64,000 nucleotides of DNA from Uloborus plumipes (GCA_038373865.1 JAXGGA010001713.1:62001-126000); one strand, 5' to 3'; positions 35,208-47,567 are shown, numbered from the stretch's first letter. Numbers and translations are program-made. The notes: a model not told the origin generated them from the sequence alone.

Positions 35208-35395
35208 TGAAGGGCTAGGGAGATGAAAGGATTATGTGACAAAACAGAAATGGCGAGTAATTAAAGCTCAAACTTTTATTTTCTTACCTGTATCCATTGC
35301 TTACCATTGTCTAGAGTGTATTTTCAAAAAATGTAACATCGCCCATTCATTATCCAAACCCTTCAACCTGAGCGCTCACTACTATTGTTGCTGTT
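35208..35395 (-). mobile_element. Family J element, copy 2
   Basis: The reverse complement matches 917-1176, including ACAATGGTAAGCAATGG near 35310 and TTTCTGTTTTGTCAC near 35240. The ends, GAAGGGCTAGGGAGATGAAA and the complement of CATTCATTATCCAAACCCTT, are again imperfect inverted repeats. Confidence 0.65.
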
Positions 35396-35561
35396 GCTGT
35401 TAGTGTTGTTGTTGTTATGAAAACTGATTGAAAATGGAGAAGTAGGTAAAGAATTTCAAACTTCGATGCGACAAACCATTTTCTTTTCTACCATAACAAC
35501 TAAAAAAGAACGTCATATAGTCGAGTACAGAATGTTTTGTTCAGTTTTTTTTTTTTTTTTT

Positions 35562-35760
35562 ATACAGAAGTCATTAGATTCGACATACATGAGGACTGCG
35601 TACTGTGCGTCTTGCCTCCTGACAAGCACAGGACAGATTTACAGAGAGGTTGAAATGACATCCATGGGCAAGGATGTCATTTCAACCTCTCGAACCCAAC
35701 TCGAACCCGCGACCGCTTGCTTATGAGGAGAAGACTCTGCTTCTAGGCCACCGAAATCCC
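35562..35760 (-). mobile_element. tRNA-derived SINE, type II, with internal inverted duplication
   Basis: The reverse complement matches the SINE at 36409-36600 (tail ATACATGAGGACTGCGTACT, head with CGAACCCGCGACC). Between tail and head it has an extra inverted copy: AGAGGTTGAAATGACATCC at 35644-35662 and its perfect complement at 35672-35690, displacing part of the B-box region. Confidence 0.8.
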
Positions 35761-36408
35761 CTTTTGTGCAGTTCAAACGTATTTTTATTTTGAGCGTGAA
35801 ACGTACAGAATGTGTTGCGCCGATAGCAAAAAATTTTCAGTAGTTTCAGTCTAAAAATTTCTCGGTAGACCGGCATCAGATTAGTCGTTGCACTTATTAT
35901 GAATCAGCAGAAAAGAATACTTCAAAATAAATTGCTAAACTTAAAATATTACGAGTAAAACGTCGGATAAAATCTTCGAAATAAAATTTAAAATACAGGT
36001 AATAAGCACGAGTAGCTGCGGGAGCAAGCGCATATGACTTCTTAGCCATTGAGGTCTTCAGCATATTTTTCAGGCGATTTTTTTTTAACTTTATTTCTCT
36101 AAACTTTATTTCTGAAGAAAACTGTGAATCCTTTGAAATCTGACGGGCATCGCAACATCTCGCTTCTTCTGCTACCGAGTGAGCTGCATTAAGATTAGTA
36201 GAAATTTTTGAGAATCTGAAAAGTTTTAGTAATCCAAACATAGAAACGTTTTACAGACACTAAAGCTGTGACTGGGGATTTTGTTTCCTAGCAATTAATC
36301 CCCTCTAACGTGTCAAAAACAGATTCAAAAGGTGTTTTTTCTTTATCTTTAATTCCTACGAAATTTGGAATTGCTAACAACCAAAGTGTAATAATTATCA
36401 CAAGGGAA
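35761..36408. other. No gene seen
   Basis: A 114-codon minus-strand frame at 35897-36241 shows no recognisable domain and lies in low-information sequence; I do not call it a gene. Confidence 0.4.
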
Positions 36409-36600
36409 AGACACAGGGGCCACGTGGGCCTAGAGGTAGAGTACTCTCGTCGTAAGCAAGTGGTCGCGGGTTCGAATCCCGCCTTGCCCATGGATGTTAT
36501 TTCATCCTCTCTGTGCCGTAAATCTGCCCTGTGTTTGTCAGGAGGCAAAGCGCATAGTACGCAGTCCTCATGTATGTTGAAGCTGATGGCTTCTAAAAGA
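36409..36600 (+). mobile_element. tRNA-derived SINE, type II
   Basis: The head has an A-box-like TAGAGGTAGAGTA (36431) and a B box GGTTCGAATCC (36469), followed by a body ending with TCCTCATGTATGTTGAAGC. The reverse copy at 35562-35760 defines the family. Frames across it, on both strands, are by-products. Confidence 0.82.
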
Positions 36601-36684
36601 AAAGGGAAGGACACGACGTCATGACATGGTATTACTTCTTTTTTAATTTCATAGTATTCTGTACCCATGATTTTTATAAGAAAA

Positions 36685-36870
36685 GCCGGCCACCTTGTCT
36701 AGTGGTCAGAGGAGTTTAACCAAGATGAGAAGCCCCAGGTTCGAATCCTGGCTCGGATATGGACGTACTTTCACTCTTTTCTGGTCCTTTCTCTGTGTGA
36801 ATGAGTGTGTTGTGAATGGCTGTTTGCCCTGTAAACGGGTCTTATGGCATATGTGTTGAGCTAAATCGGG
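36685..36870 (+). mobile_element. tRNA-derived SINE, type I, diverged copy
   Basis: The A box TGTCTAGTGG (36697) and B box GGTTCGAATCC (36739) match the SINE at 30811-31096, and the body shares GTGTTGTGAATGG and GTAAACGGGTC-like words. The 3' end is truncated or diverged. Confidence 0.78.
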
Positions 36871-36959
36871 TTTCCAGCTTAATGATGCTCGTAAAAACGG
36901 AAGTCGCACCTATTTTCGTCTTAAATCGGGTATACTAAAATACAACGTTTCTTGACAAA

Positions 36960-37105
36960 AACATCGTGACTTCAGCATGACGTTTGCGTGACGTTAGCCT
37001 ATGAAAAACGAGCTAGATAAAACGTCACAGCCTACTTGGCGAATAAGAGGAGATCGCTGACTGCTTGTGAGTTCTTATTGGCTTCGCCCGTAGTGACGTC
37101 AGTGC
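36960..37105. promoter_or_regulatory. Cluster of CRE-like sites, possible promoter
   Basis: Within about 130 bp lie TGACGTTT, TGACGTTA, AACGTCAC and a consensus CRE octamer TGACGTCA (37094-37101), with ATTGGC (inverted CCAAT type) at about 37077. This density is unusual in the AT-rich surroundings. No transcript or coding exon can be assigned, so function is only a suggestion; it could also belong to an unrecognised repeat. Confidence 0.3.
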
Positions 37106-37420
37106 CAAGTTAAGTTGCATTCTAGTATAGATATATCTACTCGAGCTCAGGTACCCGAGTAGTTTCAGTAGCAACAACAACATGATAAGCAAATTTCTGT
37201 AAATACCTTGGGGACTGTTTTTTTTCAGAACAATTCTTTCAGAAGCCATGTTATATTGAATTATATATTCTATAATAAGATAGATTATAAAGTATATTGA
37301 ATTAGTATCATAAACTATGAGAACTAATATGTCTGGGGCCTATAATTTTACCGTGTCTCCTCTGGATTTATAGTTATGTCGTTCTCGGGATATATAAGTG
37401 CATTGCAAAAAATAAAATTT

Positions 37421-37531
37421 TGTTTTTACAGTATAATACAGCTAATTTTCTGGTAATAAATGAAAAATTGCTAATTTTTCAGTTTATTACTGTAAAACTT
37501 CTGCTTCCAGTATTATACTGTAGAAACAACA
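37421..37531 (-). mobile_element. Family G MITE, short (single-unit) form
   Basis: GTTTTTACAGTATAATACAG at the left is mirrored at the right end by GTATTATACTGTAGAAAC. The inside holds one copy of CAGTTTATTACTGTAAAA. The same termini and inner phrase build the larger element at 46807-47230. Confidence 0.75.
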
Positions 37532-40500
37532 GTTTAATTTTTGCATTATAATAATAGGTATAGTTTTAATTTGAAGGACTTAAGAAATCTCTTTAGAAAA
37601 TGTTTGATAAATTAAACGTTTAGTGATTAATTTACAATCATATATTATACATTTCAACTTTTCCTTTAATCTCCAACTTAAAAGCAATAAGAATTGAATA
37701 AATTTCCAAAGAGACCAAAAAAAGTAATTGCTGGAAGGATTATTGTTGCATTTAAAAATATTTAATACCTTAATTTTTTAATAGTTTTTAAAAGTATGCA
37801 TTTTCACATTAAGCCTCTTTAATGTCATTGAACTGCTGTGGTAAAAATCAGCTATTTTAACATTAATGAATATTTAACCACTTCGAGTAATATAAGGATT
37901 TTAAAAATTGCTTTCAAAGCCACGATAAACTATTTTGCATTATTCATATTTTAATTGTGCATTTGCTTTTTATCAAAAGAACAAAGAAAAATATTTTTAG
38001 CTGCGGATTTAATTTAAGCTGCATGTAAAATTATTTTTCTACTTAAGTGAAAACTGGCAGTAATTAAGTTTCAGTGGAAGAAGAAAATATTAATAAAATA
38101 AAGCTTATGTCTTCAACTTCATTATACATTTTATAAATGAAATGAAATGCAATTATGCTAAAAAACATCCTAATTGAAAATTTTCTTCTCGGGTATTGCC
38201 TTTATTTTAAAACATTCAAGTTTAGTAACAAAGAAGAGAAACGTTTTAATGTATAACTCAAAAAGATTTAATGTGACTTTAAAGTTATTTCATGTGCATA
38301 GATTATTGTGAAGACGGTAAAAATGAGTAAGAATATGTTTTTAAAATGTTGGTTTTGCGTCAGCGAAATAAATACTGTCAGAAGTTAGTCGATGGAGTTA
38401 AATGCTTACGCTAAGCTTAATTTACTTAACCTGAAAATTTTCAATGAACTTTTTTGATCATTTTTACATCCAACCAACTGGACTCATTTTGAAAGAAGAC
38501 CTATTATTGACATTTAAAAAACCCTTAACCAATAGAATTGCCCTATTTTCGAAAATACAATGAATTTAAAAATTGATTGCTCAAGAGTTTTGCCAGTTTT
38601 TATTTGCTGATTAAAGCTGTAATATTCTGTATTAATGTAAGCTATGTTTTATTAAACTTCAGCTTCGCGGATTACGGGAATGCTGTTATATTGGAGTACC
38701 TAAGTAAAATAATTGTGGTGCTCTGTGTCCTAGCAAATATTTAATGTAATGGTGGAACTCTTTATTTTTGTCATGTTTTCGGGTTAAAACACGGCATTAT
38801 TTTTATGCTAATCTTTCGTTTTATTTCTTTCGTTTGTTTGGAAAGAAAAGCACTTGTTATCACAGTATTTGATAATTTCCATCAAATATTTCTCTTAAAA
38901 AAGGGGGGGGGGGCGGCTGAAGCACATATTTATTAAATTTCAATTTTTTAATTTAACCAACTCTTTACGGCCCTCTGCCTAATTTTCAGTTGAGTTTTCA
39001 ATTTTAAAACCTGGCACCACTGCCCAACCATTCGTTAGAACATAAGTTTAGCCTGCGTTTTGACTTATTAGCTAGCATTACTTACGTCTTCCACTGGCGC
39101 TTAGTAGGGCAATTAAAATTGATATTGTGTTAAGTTTTTCATCGATGTATTAAAGGCAAATTTAAAAAACAGTAGATTCATATTATTAAAATCATAAATA
39201 CCGTTATGTATAATTACATTTTTTCTAAGATAAAAATTAAGTAGAGCACGACAACTTAGGGTAAGGTAAATACAGGATGAGGTTTACTTGCATTTCGGTA
39301 TCGAAATTTTAAAAACGTATCAAGATCTTTTTCAAAGATTTCAAAAATTAGACAAAAAAAATATTTTGATGCTAAATTTAAATGCAAGCTAATTCTAATA
39401 AAAAGTAATTCTTCGATAATAATGCTAGTAACTGGTTCAAAATTTCGAAACTGAAACAACTAAAATATTGCTACATAGCAGTTAGTTCCATTAACCAGCC
39501 TAAAAGGACATTAACCAGCCTATATTCATACTAAAGTATACGAAACAGTCACCTATCGAATAGTCGATTTACGCAATTGAAAGCTTCCTGTCCAGGATAA
39601 AGAGTAGTTACGATCAGCAACGGAAAAACACAAAAAAAGTAATTTAAATAGAAAATAAATATTTCATTTTCTGCCTCCCTTAATTTTAGAGACCGCAGTT
39701 ATTTTTTTAATAATTGTCAGGGGGAGATGTTCTCAGAAGTGAGGTTGAAACCCTTTTTTTTATTAACGAGATATGGCTCTCTCCTCAACTTATCAATGAT
39801 TTTTTTCTCCCCTACGCCAACCCATCAAGGAAATAATCAAAGGCATTGTGTTTTTTTCCAGAAAAGGGTGTGGAGCTGACTTTCTTCACGTTCTCTAGTA
39901 TACCTTTCAGAAATTTTTAGGAAATGACCAATGTCAATGCTAAAAGTAGCCCGAAGGGGAGTATGTTTAACAATAGGAATAATAACTCACCGATTGCATG
40001 AATATTTGCTGCAAGAAAATATAGTCATTTTGGTAGAGAAGCTATTATAAAGTGATCCATTTCAGGAAGGCAAGTTAGCCTTAAATTAGCTGTAGGGGAT
40101 TCTGTTCCATCATCCATCAGAGTTTTGTCGTTTGAATAAGTGATCGTTCTCAGAAGACAGCTCATCGGAGAAATAATGACACATAATAAGCATCTCTATA
40201 CCTCCCTATCTCTTCATTGACGATTCCGAAGAAGCTGGTTTCCTTTGTTAGCCTTTATAGCGAGTGGATATTTTTTTTTATCAGCTCTCCAAATTAACGG
40301 TAAATATTTACCCCGAATTTACCTTCCCAAGGACAAGGATATTCTACATATTTTTTTCAATTGTTAAGTGTTGCAGATATGCAGATAAATTCAGCCTGTT
40401 TATGTTAATTTTTTTTTAATGAACTTTAACTTTCATTTTATAGCGGCCCAAACTGTATTTAAAGGATCGAGACGCATTATAAAAGTTGTTGTGAGCAAAC

Positions 40501-41612
40501 GCTATGTGTGTAATTTTCAATTATTTTAGTTCAGTCGAACACAGGTTTGATGTACCAAGAACATTGTTCTTGGGCAGAATGTAAGAAACAAGCATCTCTG
40601 AGTAAATATTGTACATTCATTTGAAAAATGTTTTTCGTGTTATCGTTAATGTCAGAAATTTATGAATTGTTCAAAAATACCCTTCAAAAACCAATTCAAA
40701 AAAAAAAAAATCTATGTGTTTTTCATAGAGCTTTTCCCAATGTTGTTTCAATTGAATCCGCCTTATAGTTCGACACAATGTTAATTGTTTTTGTCTCTTT
40801 AAAATTGAACGAAAACTTGTTCAAATCTCAAAGTGAAATTTAGGAATGAGGTGTTCTTGCCGAGATTTTTTGAACAAAAAAAAAAGGTTTATTCGTAGCG
40901 GACTGTCGGGGTAAAGTTGCTGGGGTGATGGGGGCGATAGATGGACAAACCGAAAGACAGAATGACAAATCGACAGTTTTCCCATCTCAAACTTCAACTT
41001 TCCAATTTTAAATTTTGAAACATTTATATAGTTATTTCATTTATTTTTCACGTTTTTTATTTTATTATTATTATTATTACTTTTTTATAGCTATATTTTT
41101 CAATGCATTAAAACTGTTTTCATGATTTTAACTAACTTTTACGGGAAAGTAATTTAAGAACTGCATTGATTTATTATTTTGTTAGTCTTTTCATTCCCTT
41201 TTAACAAAAAGCAATGAGCTAACAATGAGCTCCCTCCCCTTTCCCCAGAAAAATTTGACATGAAGGGGGTTGAGGAAAGTTTAACATTTGACAGTTAAAA
41301 GAGCTTTAATGCATAATAATTAATACATTATAATAGCAGCATTACATTTTATTAAAATGTCATTCATTTAGGTTTCATAAAAACAAAACTCTTTTTCAAG
41401 TGAATATTAATACAAAAAGCAATTTTTATTCGTTTAAGAATATAGGTTTCAGAAGATAAGTTTTTAAGCCTAGTTTTTTATTTTAACAACGCATTTTCAT
41501 TCCGTTATTTCTGTAAGCTTTTAAAGCTGTCTCCTTCTTTCATTGAAAAAAGTTTTCACTCTTTTTTAAATTAAGCAAATATTTAAAATTAGCTGAGAGA
41601 GAGAGAGAATTA
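37532..41612. other. Long AT-rich stretch, no gene seen
   Basis: No coding region, RNA gene or clear repeat. Minor items: an 11-base G run at 38903-38913, a short direct repeat CATTAACCAGCCTA near 39491 and 39509, an impure TTA tract near 41063-41080 and a (GA)n tract at 41593-41609. Confidence 0.5.
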
Positions 41613-42517
41613 GGGGAGAGTGGTAATGAATGGGCCACTTTTTGGTTTTGAATTTTTGTAATTTTTTCTAGCACTTTGTTTTAACTCTAAATTAGTGTTT
41701 TAGTTACTTTACTTATCTGGCTATCTAAAAAAGTCATAAAAGTTGGATTAGCACCTTTCTATAATGAATTATAATAGAAAATAAAAATTTTGAAATTTGG
41801 CCCATTCAACCCCACCTATGGGGTTGAATGGGCCATCGAAGGTAATGAATGGGCCACTAAATGAATTCAATGAAAACATGTGGATTTAATCTTTTATTTG
41901 CTGAATATGACAAAATAAATGTGGCACTTGACATGATGATACAAAATCATACTGATTTAAAATTACATAAACATCAAAACTGATGCAATTAAAATAAAAC
42001 TGATGCATACCAATTGTAGCAGAAAAATGACTAAATAATGAGATTGTAAGAAATAAATAACGTCAAATATATATAAAAAAACAGATAATACACACTATGA
42101 TTTAACGAAATTTATATATTTCAAAAATAATATTAAAAATCACTTTCAAAACTTCATCTTCATTTTCAAACTTGTCAAAATTCAAAATTTTTTTAAAAAA
42201 TTTACTAGACATCGGGAATAAGAAATATCTAACTTAAGTTACCAAGAAAGAAAATGAAATTGTACTGTGAAGGAGAGAGGGGGGCTTTTTTAAGCCACGC
42301 ACTGCGACCAGAGGTCTATTGTACTATAGGAATATAATATAGATCTGCAAATTATATTTAGAAGTTACTACAAACCTATTTTGACGACAGTAATCTTAAT
42401 TTATCTATGACAGTCAGTTGTGTTTCATATTAATGCGAAAATCCAAAGAAAAGGAAGAAAAACAATATTTAGGTGGCCCATTCATTACCATGACATAGTG
42501 GCCCATTCAGCCCCACC
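41613..42517. mobile_element. TA-flanked motif-repeat element (family C)
   Basis: TA borders both sides (41611-41612, 42518-42519). The phrase GTAATGAATGGGCCAC lies at 41622 and 41841 with a related inverted pair (GCCCATTCAACCCCACC and GGGGTTGAATGGGCC) around 41799-41834. Inverted copies GTGGCCCATTCATTACC (about 42473) and GTGGCCCATTCAGCCCCACC (about 42498) close the right end. Terminal and internal phrases are thus the same. No protein is encoded. Confidence 0.75.
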
Positions 42518-44249
42518 TATACTTTTGGAATACATTTAGGTTTTTTGAGTACATTGAATTTAGATAACATCAAAATACATCTTAAGATTAGTTTATAGAT
42601 ATGGAAAGACTAGCTTATACATATGTATGCAGTGAAATACTTAGTACATTTTAGCTAGGAAATGTTTTACTAAAAAGGGAAAAACTTACTTTTCAGTCAG
42701 ATTCTTGACCATGCCACTCTAGTTTGAAAATGGCTCAGCGCAAACGAATGAAAATTTTTGGATGAGTGTTTAGTAAAGCAAATCGGATACATAGATACAA
42801 ACAAAAAAATTTAGCAACAATCAATAGGTGTGGCAATCAAAAAAAAATCCATTACAAATACGTTTTCTCATATTTTTAGATTAGTGGGGTGCGTCCATAT
42901 CATGCACCATGGGCCCAGTTCATACCGACTCATCAGTCTACTCCCTAGACATATCAAATGCCGATTGGGATTAGTATTAAAAATCCCACCAAAGATTGTA
43001 AATAAAACTTACGTTTGAAAAAAGATATCAAAATCAAACTTAGAATTGTAAGGTCTCACTTTTTTTTTCAGCAGAGTAGATTTTATAATATCGATCCTAA
43101 TGTATTGATTAAGCACTTTCATTTACTGTAGTCATTGATTTAAAAGGGATTTATGATGAATATTTCGTCTTAGATTTAGATTTAATTCTCAAGCTTCTCG
43201 TTGCAATAAAATTTTGCTTTAGAAGGCTATATTTAATGTGCTGTTAAAAATCATACTGAAAAAATTACTTTTTAATTTTTATAAAATAAATTTTCATTAA
43301 AATTTAAATCTCACAGCTCGCATTGCTCCGAGACTAGCAATTCCCCATTTAGCACTAAATTGGCAAAAATACTATTGATAGGTAATTATTTTAACACTTT
43401 TCAACGGGCTCGCAGATCGTTATTCTTCATGAAATAAACTATGATAAACCATGGAATGCAAGACGGATTTATTACACTTTCAACGGACTAATTCGATCAG
43501 TTATTTTCAAGCAAGATACTAGGTATTACTATAAATAAAAAATATATCGGATTTGCATACATGTAACGGTACCATATTATTAGCTACGAATTTGAACCAG
43601 TTAAATAAAACAAATTGCACGCACATCTGGTAGCAAGAAAATAGCTAATTGCTGACCACCCTTAAGGCGTTGCCAGTACCGTAGGTATTGTGGTATAAAT
43701 AAATTTTCTGTGAACAAAAGACGTCACGCAATGGATGGTTCTACAAGCTTTTTTTTCTTAAACAATTACCCACAAGTTATACAGTAAACATTTTGAAATA
43801 GATCTCCACAGTGATAACCAGACTATAGACGTTTGACGACAACATGTTATGGATTGAAAGATAAAAACAAATATTTAATTATTTTTGTATTGTTCACAAA
43901 TTCACAGTGAGAAGCATAGTCAGAATTACCATTAGCTGTTTTCGTACTATTCGCGATGTTTGTTCTAACATTTGGCTTGAAAGAAAGAAAGAAAGAAAAG
44001 TACATTTGGAAAACAAAAGGTTTTTCAAACCTAGAAAGGTTGATAACCCATGGTTTTAGGATTTTAAATTATCTGATAGTATGTTAAATAACGCAGGTTT
44101 TTTAAAAATACAGAAAAAAATCGTTTTTTTTTTAATGTGAAAACGGTTATATATAGTTACGAATAGTTTAAGGAAATTTGAGAGGTATTTATAAGAATCA
44201 AAATAATTGTGCAGGTTTATCAAATTTATCAAACAGTCGTACAGAAGTT
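42518..44249. other. No gene seen
   Basis: AT-rich. A (GAAA)n tract lies at 43979-43998. Confidence 0.45.
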
Positions 44250-44332
44250 TTTTTTTTTTTTTTCACAACGCGAAATTTCGACTTACGCGAGTGTCTTAAA
44301 ACGCATCCCTCGTGTAACTCGAGACTCAACTG
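44250..44332. mobile_element. Right end of a Tigger-type element
   Basis: Read from 44332 inward on the minus strand: CAGTTGAGTCTCGAGTTACA, then CGAGGGATGCG and, further in, CTCGCGTAAGTCG. A CAGT start, CTCGAG content and an adjoining TA (44333-44334) fit a Tigger/pogo terminus. No matching left end was found, so the element is truncated or its end has decayed. Confidence 0.5.
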
Positions 44333-44736
44333 TATTTCGAAAGATAGCATTCTGGTAGTCGTAGTAGCTACATATCGAACTGAAGATGTCGGAACTAGAG
44401 GGTTTAGCCTTTCCTTTCAAAATAGGATTCTTTAGTTGATACGATGTGACGATATGACTAATCAAGTATAGATTTCGGATTTAGGGACTTTCTGGGGTTT
44501 ATCTGGGGTAGAAAATTGATTTTTTTTCGCATGTTATTATAGAATAACATGGTAGAATATTCACTTATATAGGTGTCCAAAGGCTTTTCTTTGGTACATC
44601 GCATCAGATCTTAAAATGCACGTGATTTAACTACAGGTACCCAGTATAATGAGAGCGGCCCCCTCAATTTTCCGAGCTCCCCCCCCCCCGAAAAATTCAA
44701 CCTCCTGTTAAAGGGATTAAAATCCTTTTTAAATTA

Positions 44737-46028
44737 CCGTAAAATGGGGTGTATAGGAACAGCGGGGTCAATCGGAACAAAACTTCCCGACCGTACAAAG
44801 AAATTTTTCATAAATGTACTATTGGGTATTTTTCGCCATGAATTTTTTTTTTAGAAAGGTAAGATGATAGGAAGTAGGAAAAAATTACTTTTGTCAATCT
44901 GACAGCGCTACTGACTTCTAAGGAGTGCTTCACGCGGAATGCTAGAAAACATGACATTTTCATAGACTGCCAAACTTCATATGCAAGAACAAACCTTCTT
45001 ATATTTAAAAACTAAGAGTGGTATGTTTCAATTATTCATGTATCTGAACAACAGAATACCACATTAGAATTTACATTTTTTATAAATTGTGTCATAAAAG
45101 TGAAGAATTCTGAAAAATGCCATAGGAAAAAAATTTGCGGGGTGAATCGGAACACTTAGTTCTGTTGTTCCAATTCAAACTTATTTGAAGGAAACTGTTT
45201 GAAAAATCAAGATTCTAACCCCAATTCTTCTAATCAAGACAAGGACAAGGATTTATTACTGTTTATCCCTTCTCGTGAGCAACTAGATCTTAGAATGACA
45301 AAAAGTTGCAGATTTCAAAAGATTTTTTCTCCATGAGACTTCTTTTTACTTAAAATACGAGGGAAAAGTCACATAGACTTTATGTAGTAAAAGTCCAGCT
45401 CACAGACAGTGATGAATAAGCGAAAAAATCTTTCAAAGCAATCCCCGAAACCCAGAGATTTTAAGAAAAAAAAAGAAAAGGCAGAGTTCATCCCAGGAGA
45501 TGTTATGAAAAAACTTAAGCCAAGTCACAATTGCTAGTTTTAAGGACAAGTACATATTTATGGACGACATGAGTGACTTCCATTCATGTTAAATCTTTGT
45601 ATTTCAATTCAAAAGCATTTCTTAAAATTACTTTTCATTTTTCATAAGTTCAAAATTATTTTGAATTTTGACAAATTATAAACGTTTACTGGTATTGAAA
45701 TTATACATTTATTTGACAGTAATTATATGTTCTTATTCTGCCCAATCAATATTACTCATGTTTGTGAGACCTATTACAGGTTAAATTGAAAAAAAATAAA
45801 AATTTTAACATGCGTTCCGATTGACCCCTATCAGCGGGGTGATTCGGAACACCCATAATTTCCTATATATTTTAATAATAGTTGTTCAAAATGTTTTGTC
45901 TTTGCTTGGCATATCAAAAGTAAAGCAAGACCGAAGTTTTTACCCAAAAAATCGAATTAAAAAAAATCTTTTAACTGCTTTTTTTAGAATCATAGCTGAA
46001 AAGTGTTCCGATTCACCCCATTTTACGG
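44737..46028. mobile_element. TA-flanked motif-repeat element (family A)
   Basis: The ends CCGTAAAATGGGGTGTATAG and, inward from 46028, CCGTAAAATGGGGTGAATCG are inverted repeats; TA is duplicated at 44735-44736 and 46029-46030. The terminal phrase GGGGTGAATCGGAACA recurs inside: at about 44764 (GGGGTCAATCGGAACA), 45139, 45836 (GGGGTGATTCGGAACA), and inverted at about 45815. Partial copies lie at 17428-17700 and 47740-48136. The 1292 bp hold no transposase frame. Confidence 0.82.
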
Positions 46029-46806
46029 TACTTCTCTAAAATTGTCAATGGAAAAATTTGTGTCATGCCCCCCTTCCCCCTCTCCTCCCACACAGATAGC
46101 TTCGCTGCAGCTGTTATCATTATTTAAAAATGTTGAAATTGGCCGATGGAAATGGCCGATGACATTTCCCTATTGCCGATCTGAACATACAGATGATTAA
46201 ATCATCAGTGCTCACCCCCTCAAAATAATGACACCCCCTCAATTTCATGGAGTACCCTCCTCTCCTCCTTCCCCCTCCCCCGCCCCCCAAAAAAAGAAAA
46301 ACGCAACAAACCAATCAACGACTAAAATCCTTTTAAAAACTCCTCTCAAAAATTTTTAATTGTTCACTCTCCGCTATGCCCCCCCCCCAGCCTTGGGCAC
46401 CCCTTCTTTAGCTATTACTAATAGCTACATTAATTCCATCATGCTCGCATTTTGGGGCTTAACAGCAAATTTAAGAAAAAATTTAGCAATATTTTATCGT
46501 TTTGTACTCGAGGAAGATAGAAAGGATTAAATTTCACAGACTAGTTCTCTTACTTCTTACAACTCTGCTCATCTTTATGAAAATGATACGCATGCGTATA
46601 ATTGAGGGGAAATATGTTTTTCTAAATAAATTGGCCCTACAAAAAGGTCAATTTATTTCTCATGTTGTACCTATATGACATGCAGAATCATTCCCCAAAT
46701 TTAGAAAATAATACAACATGCACATGAAAATATTGCACTTCAGTTTGCAATTGAAGCATTAAAATGTTAGATAAAGCATGAACATATCAAAACACTAAAA
46801 AATAAA
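46029..46806. other. No gene; C-rich low complexity
   Basis: C/T-rich tracts at 46066-46090, 46210-46290 and 46371-46400 include a 10-base C run. No coding potential recognised. Confidence 0.45.
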
Positions 46807-47230
46807 TTGTTGATTTTACAATATAGTACTGGAAGCAGAGGTTTCAGTTAAAAACTAAAAGCGCAGTAATAATCTGTAAAACTAGCTATTTTACAGTTTA
46901 TTACTGTAAAATTAGCAATTTTACAGTTTATTACCATAAAATTAGCTGTATCATACTATAAAAACAACAATGTAATACCGGCAGCAGAGATTCCAGTTTA
47001 AAACTAAAATGCACAGTAATAAACTGCAAGACTAGGAATTTTACAGTTCATTACTGTAAAAGCAGCAATGTAATACTGGCAGCAGAGTTTCTAGTTGAAA
47101 ACTGTTAAATGCACAGTAATAAACTGGAAAACTAGCAAATTTACAGTTTACTTCTGCAAAATTAACCATTTTTCCAGTTTATTGATGTAAAATGACAAAA
47201 AATAGCTGTATTATACTGTAAAAACAACAT
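46807..47230 (+). mobile_element. Family G MITE, expanded (three-unit) form
   Basis: Terminal repeats (TTTTACAATATAGTACTGG at the left; the complement of GTATTATACTGTAAAAACAA at the right) match the short element at 37421-37531. Inside, TACTGGAAGCAGAG-like unit starts occur at 46827, 46976 and 47074, and the palindromic pair CAGTAATAAACTG / CAGTTTATTACTG is repeated several times. Confidence 0.75.
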
Positions 47231-47567
47231 TTATTTTTTTTACATGAAGGCATAAACTCCTAACTACACATTCTTAAAATATTTCTTTCTTTTTTTTTTG
47301 ATAATTTTGTAGGCAAGTGTACAACACCAACTTATAAAAAATTCAATCAGATATAGGGAAGATTCAGAAAGATATTGACGATCTAGTGAGTTGTATTTCC
47401 ACGACTTTTGAAAAGAAGATGGATGAGAAGGACTGAAGTATTCTCTTTATATGACCGAAGTTACGGAGCAATTCGTCACGTATTTTTCTAGAAATTGAAA
47501 GACATATCTAAAATTGAAAGTGTCCGACGACTTTTGATTATACTGAGTAGAGATGTATTTCATGGAT

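Noticed and set aside
36288..36668. 126-codon minus-strand frame.
   Set aside because: Most of it runs through the type II SINE.
30811..36910. tRNA-like sequences at 30811, 36409 and 36685 as functional tRNA genes.
   Set aside because: They lack a proper acceptor stem and anticodon arm, carry SINE bodies, and are repeated; only the polymerase III boxes are conserved.
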